A program made the position numbers and the translations under genes. Of a stretch of 10,088 nt of DNA, positions 6,261 through 10,088 are shown in pieces (within the stretch, counting starts at the first letter, position 1; the number at the start of each line of letters is the position of its first letter). Source of the DNA: Spirochaetaceae bacterium (GTDB taxonomy: Bacteria > Spirochaetota > Spirochaetia > Treponematales > Treponemataceae). The notes beneath the pieces were generated by a model that saw only the letters and a program-made list of their open reading frames with translations, did not search any database and was not told where the DNA came from. The DNA is taken from assembly GCA_031271875.1 (NCBI GenBank), contig JAISVD010000104.1:1-10088 (forward strand). The letters run 5' to 3'.

Positions 6261-6585
6261 ATGGACCCCAGACGGAACAGATTCATTAAATGAAATACTT
6301 GCATATTATGATACATACAGGGCAGGAGAAAAAGCAGCCTGGAATATATATGAAAAAATAATAAAAGAAATTGAATTGCTCAAATTAGAGGAAACAAAAA
6401 CAAAACAAACTCAGGAACTAAAGGACATAGGAGTTTTGGATGTTTACGAATTATCAATAAACCCATGGAAAGTGTATTACAAAATACAATCAGATAATAA
6501 AAAAGTATTTGTTTTATTTGTATTAGATGCCCGAAGAAATATAGAAGAGATATTAATCTCAAAAGTAATAGATAATAAAATATAG
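6247..6585 (+). CDS. Type II toxin, RelE/ParE superfamily
   Basis: A 112-residue protein (MRQIEWTPDGTDSLNEILAY...). Supporting features are the small size, the early helices with WTPDGTDSLNEI, and the C-terminal strands VYELSINPWKVYYKI (66-80) and VFVLFVLDARRNIEEIL (87-103), the usual ending of this superfamily, plus the position after a Phd/YefM antitoxin. RelE members cut mRNA in the ribosome and ParE members poison gyrase; the sequence does not decide between them. Arg96-Arg97 are candidate functional residues. The middle (47-60) has a Lys/Thr/Gln-rich insertion. An in-frame ATG at 6199 would add 16 residues but lies deep in the antitoxin gene; ATG 6247 with GGTGAG at 7 nt fits better. No terminator is clear after it. 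Confidence 0.82.
   Translation: MRQIEWTPDGTDSLNEILAYYDTYRAGEKAAWNIYEKIIKEIELLKLEETKTKQTQELKDIGVLDVYELSINPWKVYYKIQSDNKKVFVLFVLDARRNIEEILISKVIDNKI
6518..6545 (+). promoter_or_regulatory. Possible promoter for der inside the toxin gene
   Basis: TTGTAT (6518-6523), 16-nt spacer, TATAGA (6540-6545), about 120 nt before the der start. It would let der be expressed independently of the toxin-antitoxin promoter. The surrounding DNA is A+T-rich, so a chance match is quite possible. No better promoter is seen in 6586-6672. Confidence 0.25.
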
Positions 6586-6672
6586 CGTAATCGTGCTGTA
6601 CATAACAGAACGGTCAGCGTTTCCAAATCTTTTTTCGGTTTTGGAACAAAATCAATTAGCTGAGGATTATTG

Positions 6673-8082
6673 ATGTCAGATATACAGAAACAATACGAAT
6701 TCGATACAGAAAAAAAGTACCGGAACCTGCCCCTTATTGTCATAGCGGGCAGACCGAATGTGGGAAAATCAACGCTCTTTAACCGGCTTCTGCATAAACG
6801 GCGGGCAATTACCGACCCGACCCCAGGGGTGACCCGCGACCCGATAGAGGAGGACGCCTTTATCAACGGGATGCCTGTGAGGCTCATGGACACCGGCGGT
6901 TTTAAGCTTGACCGTGTGGAAGGTTCCGCCGAGGCGGTTCTGGACGAGCTTGTGGTGGAGCAGACCCTGGCCGCACTCAAACGGGCGGATGTGATACTGC
7001 TCCTCCTTGAATCGGGGACGGTAACCGCCGAAGATGAAGAATTCATCAGCCTCCTTCGCCCCTTCTGGGACAAGGTCACCGCTGCGGTGAACAAGACCGA
7101 AGGGGGCAGGCTGCACGCGGAGGCCTGGGAGTTCATGCGGTCCGGGTTTCCGGAACTGCTCCTCATCAGCGCGGAACACGGCGACAACATCACGGAGCTG
7201 GCGGAACATATTACGGCGAAACTGGATTTTTCCGGCGTTGAGGAGGGGGAGGAGGAGAAACTCCTCAGGATCGCCATCATCGGCAAGCCCAATACGGGAA
7301 AGTCCACCCTCTCCAACAGGCTTACCCACAGCGGGGCTTCAATTGTAAGCGATTACGCGGGGACCACCCGGGACGTGGTTGAGGGCCGTTTTGAATACAA
7401 GGAAACGGCGTTTCAGGTACTCGACACCGCAGGGATACGGCGGAAGGCGAAGGTTCGTGAAAATGTTGAATACTATTCGGTCAACAGGGCCATAAAATCC
7501 CTGGACAAGGCGGATATCGTCTTTCACCTGATCGACGCCCGGGAGGGCCTCTCGGAGCAGGACAAGAAGATCGCCGCCCTCGCGTATGAACGGGGGCTGG
7601 GGGTTATTTTTGTGCTCAATAAATGGGATACCCAGGAGCAGGACAAAAAGACCCTGCGCAAGGCGGAGGACATGATACGGATCATGTTCGGGCAGATGGG
7701 GTTCGCTCCCATTGTCGCCCTCTCCGCGCTGGAGGGAAAGGGGATAAAACTGCTTCTGAACACAGCGCTGGAGATGTACGGACAGCTCTCCCGCAGGATT
7801 GAAACCGGCCTGCTCAACAGCGCCCTGAAGGAGTGGATTTCCGCGTACCATCCGCCCACGGGCAGAAGCACGAAATTCAGGATCAAATATATGGTACAGA
7901 CAGACACGAACCCCGTGAAGTTCCTCCTCTTTGCAAGCCGTCCGGAAGCGGTCTCCCAGAGTTACCTTTCATACCTGCGGAACCGTATCCGCGAGGACCT
8001 GGGATTCTCAATGATTCCGGTAGTGCTTGAAGTACGGGCAAGCCGTAAAAAGTGGGAAGATCGGGAGTCGGAGAACCGGTGA
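6673..8082 (+). CDS. der: Ribosome biogenesis GTPase Der (EngA)
   Basis: A 469-residue tandem GTPase needed for maturation of the large ribosomal subunit. Domain 1 has P-loop GRPNVGKS (26-33), TPGVTRD (50-56) and DTGG (73-76). Domain 2 has GKPNTGKS (204-211), AGTTRD (229-234), DTAGIRRKAKV (251-261) and NKWD (316-319). The C-terminal KH-like domain runs from about 375 and ends RIREDLGFSMIPVVLEVRAS. The G4 motif of domain 1 is NKTE (140-143) instead of NKxD, so guanine recognition there may be altered; I recall the same in other treponemes but cannot check it. ATG 6673 has GAGG (6662-6665) at 7 nt and is preferred to the adjacent TTG 6670. The stop TGA shares one base with the ATG of the next gene, so they are translationally coupled. 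Confidence 0.97.
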   Translation: MSDIQKQYEFDTEKKYRNLPLIVIAGRPNVGKSTLFNRLLHKRRAITDPTPGVTRDPIEEDAFINGMPVRLMDTGGFKLDRVEGSAEAVLDELVVEQTLAALKRADVILLLLESGTVTAEDEEFISLLRPFWDKVTAAVNKTEGGRLHAEAWEFMRSGFPELLLISAEHGDNITELAEHITAKLDFSGVEEGEEEKLLRIAIIGKPNTGKSTLSNRLTHSGASIVSDYAGTTRDVVEGRFEYKETAFQVLDTAGIRRKAKVRENVEYYSVNRAIKSLDKADIVFHLIDAREGLSEQDKKIAALAYERGLGVIFVLNKWDTQEQDKKTLRKAEDMIRIMFGQMGFAPIVALSALEGKGIKLLLNTALEMYGQLSRRIETGLLNSALKEWISAYHPPTGRSTKFRIKYMVQTDTNPVKFLLFASRPEAVSQSYLSYLRNRIREDLGFSMIPVVLEVRASRKKWEDRESENR

Positions 8083-8456
8083 TGGCGGAACTGACAATCG
8101 GCGAGGTCGAAACACTTACAGATGTCAAGGCTCATGTACTGAGGTACTGGGAGGAACATATTTCCTTCCTGAACCCGAGGAAGGATGCCGGAGGCAGACG
8201 TGTGTATTCGGAGCGGGAAGTACAGATCATACTCCGGCTCAGATACCTTATTCAGGAAAAAAAATTTACCGTTGAAGGAGCCCGGGAGCAGCTCTTTTCC
8301 GAATTGACCGGGAAGGATCCATCCATCAGTACCGGACTCGAAGTGGTACGTTCGGAGCTGATCAGGGCATACGCAATCATTCAGCGCCGCAAAGGAAGTC
8401 ATGAACAGCAGAAACACACGGAAGACAGGAGCGGCGCTCCCGCAGAAGAGAGTTGA
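8082..8456 (+). CDS. MerR-family transcriptional regulator
   Basis: A 124-residue DNA-binding protein. The MerR helix-turn-helix is at the N-terminus (TIGEVETLTDVKAHVLRYWEEH, about 5-26), followed by the wing with GGRRVYSEREV (37-47) and the second helical pair LRLRYLIQEKKFTVEGAREQL (51-71). The rest is a short helix (about 84-103) and a charged, disordered tail. It has no cysteine and no large ligand domain, so it is unlikely to be a thiol-coordinated metal sensor; its signal and targets are unknown. The start ATG overlaps the der stop (TGATG), and the 3' end overlaps the next gene by 56 bases, so it is a central member of the der operon. An in-frame ATG at 8052 would lie within der and is less likely. 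Confidence 0.85.
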   Translation: MAELTIGEVETLTDVKAHVLRYWEEHISFLNPRKDAGGRRVYSEREVQIILRLRYLIQEKKFTVEGAREQLFSELTGKDPSISTGLEVVRSELIRAYAIIQRRKGSHEQQKHTEDRSGAPAEES

Positions 8457-9849
8457 GCAGCAGAGAGCTGCTGACAGGACTCCGCACTCCAAGGCGGAAC
8501 CGGGAGATATCCGGCAGGCGCCGCCTGAAATCAGCTCCACCCTTTTCAGTACGCCCCCGAAGGATACTCTGAAATATCTTGAGGAGTTCGGGGCCATCGT
8601 ACAGGGTGTGCTTCCCCTGAGCGGGAAACAGCGAAAGGAGCTGCCCCATATCATCCGCGATCTCTCCCGGCAGATGACAGATGAGCGCTCCCGCAGGAGA
8701 GCGGGATATATGAATGAAACCGGGCTGCTTTCGGCGTATATCAGGTATTTTATGTGGTGGAACCTCATCAGGCTTGTTCCGATATTCGCGGGGCTTGCCG
8801 GTTTTGCCCCCGAAGACGGCTCGGTGATGCTGGATATCGGTTCGGGGCCGCTGACGGTTCCGGCGGCCCTCTGGCTTGCCCGCCCTGAGCTGCGGAAGAG
8901 GAACCTTACCTGGTATTGCCTCGACCAGTCGCAGACGGCCCTTGCGGCAGGGGAGAACATCTTTCTCGCGCTGGCGGCCCGCACCGGCGGGGAACCATGG
9001 AAGATCCTCCGGGTGAAGGGCGGGCCGGGAACGGAGATACGCAGAAAGGCGGACTTCATCACCTGCGCGAATATGTTCAATGAGCTTTACTGGGACAGCC
9101 GTGAACCCCTTGAGGCGCTGGTGAAAAAATATTCCGCAGGACTTCTGGCATACGCCGACGAATCGGCCCGGGTTTTTATCGCCGAACCGGGAATTCCTCA
9201 GGGGGGGCGATTCATGACCCTCATGAGGGACTCCCTGATACGGAAGGGATACGGTATCGCCGCCCCCTGTCCCCACGAAGGGGAGTGTTCCATGCCGGGA
9301 AAGCGGTTCGGAACAAGTTCCGGGGGGAAATGGTGCCACTTCACCTTTCCGGCGGAGAACGCGCCAAAGACCTTACGGAAACTGTCGGAGGAGGCGGGGC
9401 TCACGAAAGAGCGGGCGGCGATCTCGCTGCTCTTTGCCGTTAAAATGAACGGTGAAAAAAGTGTTCCCGACGGAGATACCGCCGTCCCGGATACGGAAAA
9501 AACGCTTCCTGTCCGTATTGTGTCGGACCTCATCTTTCTCGGAGGGGAAAAGGCGGGAACTCCTGCGGACGGGGACAGAGCCCGCGGGGCCGGACGGTAC
9601 GGCTGTTCGGCGCTGGGGCTGACCCTCGCAGGCGGAGCCGGGAAAGCCGGTTACACCGCGGGTATGCTGAAGTCGGGGGACCTCATAGAGGTTCCGCTCC
9701 CGGACAAAAACGCCCCCAAGGACGCGAAAACAGGGGCTATCCTTGTTCAGCCTGTAACCGGCGAAACCGAAGTCAGCGGGGAAAACGCTCCCCGCTCTCC
9801 CCGTCCGTCGAGGGGTCAATCCCGTTCTTCAGGCAGATATCGGAGATAG
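8401..9849 (+). CDS. Rsm22-like (METTL17 family) SAM-dependent methyltransferase
   Basis: A 482-residue class I methyltransferase-fold protein. After a basic, probably disordered N-terminus (1-45) and a helical region, motif I is VMLDIGSGPLTVPAALW (142-158); the acidic end of strand 2 is YCLDQS (172-177). The family's cysteine cluster is present: Cys290 and Cys296 (CPHEGEC), Cys312 in KWCHF, and Cys402 in RYGCS. In mitochondrial Rsm22/METTL17 four such cysteines hold an iron-sulfur cluster and the protein acts in small-subunit assembly; bacterial members are little studied, so the substrate (probably 16S rRNA or the 30S subunit) is inferred. Residues 350-372 are an extra low-complexity stretch, and the C-terminus ends in a basic Arg/Ser tail. 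ATG 8401 has AAGGAAG just before it; no later good start exists before residue 92. It is the last gene of the der operon. Confidence 0.82.
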   Translation: MNSRNTRKTGAALPQKRVEQQRAADRTPHSKAEPGDIRQAPPEISSTLFSTPPKDTLKYLEEFGAIVQGVLPLSGKQRKELPHIIRDLSRQMTDERSRRRAGYMNETGLLSAYIRYFMWWNLIRLVPIFAGLAGFAPEDGSVMLDIGSGPLTVPAALWLARPELRKRNLTWYCLDQSQTALAAGENIFLALAARTGGEPWKILRVKGGPGTEIRRKADFITCANMFNELYWDSREPLEALVKKYSAGLLAYADESARVFIAEPGIPQGGRFMTLMRDSLIRKGYGIAAPCPHEGECSMPGKRFGTSSGGKWCHFTFPAENAPKTLRKLSEEAGLTKERAAISLLFAVKMNGEKSVPDGDTAVPDTEKTLPVRIVSDLIFLGGEKAGTPADGDRARGAGRYGCSALGLTLAGGAGKAGYTAGMLKSGDLIEVPLPDKNAPKDAKTGAILVQPVTGETEVSGENAPRSPRPSRGQSRSSGRYRR

Positions 9850-10088
9850 GACAGGTATCGCATTTCGGACTGCGGGCGGTACAGATATACCGTCCATGGA
9901 GGATAAGCCAGTGGTGGGCGTGGTACAGGTACTCAGGCGGAACAACCCGAAGGAGATCCTGCTCCACCGCTTCGGGTGTGACGCCCGTTGAAAGCCCGAT
10001 ACGGGGGCTGATGCGCAGTATGTGGGTATCGACCGCCATAGTCGGCTCCCCGAAAACCACATTGAGCACCACGTTGGCGGTCTTGCGG
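9773..10088 (-). CDS. nth: Endonuclease III (partial, N-terminus beyond right edge)
   Basis: The last 104 codons of a DNA glycosylase/AP lyase that removes oxidised pyrimidines in base excision repair. Visible parts are the end of the helix-hairpin-helix with its catalytic lysine (RKTANVVLNVVFG), the catalytic aspartate in AVDTHILRISPRIGL, and the C-terminal [4Fe-4S] loop with spacing C-x6-C-x2-C-x5-C (CTARSPKCDTCPISDIC). The tail after the cluster (LKNGIDPSTDGESGERFPR) is short. The gene continues past base 10088. Its last 77 bases overlap the 3' end of the methyltransferase gene on the other strand. No separate terminator with a T-tract is seen. Confidence 0.95.
   Translation of the reverse strand, partial: RKTANVVLNVVFGEPTMAVDTHILRISPRIGLSTGVTPEAVEQDLLRVVPPEYLYHAHHWLILHGRYICTARSPKCDTCPISDICLKNGIDPSTDGESGERFPR
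9775..9796. other. G+C-rich hairpin in the convergent gene overlap
   Basis: AGCGGGG (9775-9781) and CCCCGCT (9790-9796) pair perfectly around an 8-nt loop. It sits right at the nth stop codon and inside the methyltransferase gene. No T-tract follows on either strand, so it is not a standard terminator; it might slow polymerase or shield mRNA 3' ends. Confidence 0.4.

Noticed and set aside
6620..6650. TTCCAAA...TTTGGAA inverted repeat before der as a toxin-antitoxin terminator
   Set aside because: The T-tract is inside the loop rather than after the stem, and the stem is only 7 A/T-rich pairs, so it does not fit a rho-independent terminator.
5481..6672. GAGGATTA at 5481-5488 and at 6662-6669 as target-site duplications of an inserted element
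   Set aside because: Both copies sit at ribosome-binding-site positions before an ATG, so their similarity is explained by function. No transposase or terminal inverted repeats accompany them.
7962..9339. Long minus-strand frames opposite the merR and methyltransferase genes
   Set aside because: They are antisense to genes with clear family motifs, and their products are Arg/Ser/Pro-rich with no recognisable fold.
1..10088. CRISPR arrays, tRNA or rRNA genes, or insertion sequences
   Set aside because: No regularly spaced repeats, no tRNA-like T-loop or acceptor sequences, and no transposase motifs were found in either strand.

Overview
The window looks like core-genome sequence from a spirochaete, most likely a Treponema relative. 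This is inferred from gene content and protein style (HtpG, an isolated PTS enzyme I, Der with a degenerate first G4 motif, a MerR/Rsm22-like pair, endonuclease III). No rRNA or other decisive taxonomic marker is present, so the genus is a judgement. Most coding sequence is moderately G+C-rich. Two stretches, about 996-1518 and about 5604-6672, are visibly A+T-rich.

Left part, minus strand: an exported trypsin-like serine protease (1-995) runs off the left edge, so its C-terminus is not seen. An A+T-rich gap follows (996-1518) with two well-formed converging sigma70-type promoters, a 28-codon reading frame with its own ribosome binding site, and the htpG terminator. htpG (1519-3459), the bacterial Hsp90, comes next with its own promoter. 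A divergent spacer (3460-3754) separates it from ptsI and carries three 11-bp direct repeats spaced one helical turn apart.

Middle, plus strand: ptsI (3755-5479) is complete and keeps all enzyme I active-site residues. Its promoter puts the transcription start on the A of the ATG, so the mRNA is predicted to be leaderless. Next come a 36-codon frame that looks like the surviving N-terminus of a broken gene (5493-5603), some 280 bases of degenerate sequence, and a promoter, a perfect leader hairpin and a type II toxin-antitoxin pair (Phd/YefM antitoxin, RelE/ParE toxin). This reads as an acquired accessory insertion between ptsI and der.

Right part, plus strand: der, a MerR-family regulator and an Rsm22-like methyltransferase form a tightly packed operon with overlapping junctions. 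Der is a ribosome-assembly GTPase, and Rsm22-type proteins (METTL17 in mitochondria) act on the small ribosomal subunit, so two of the three genes point to ribosome biogenesis. The methyltransferase gene overlaps tail-to-tail with nth (endonuclease III, minus strand), which runs off the right edge.

No wholly new multi-gene system is evident. The most useful leads are the leaderless ptsI promoter with its phased upstream repeats, the converging-promoter locus at 1112-1427, and the four-cysteine Rsm22-like protein in the der operon.
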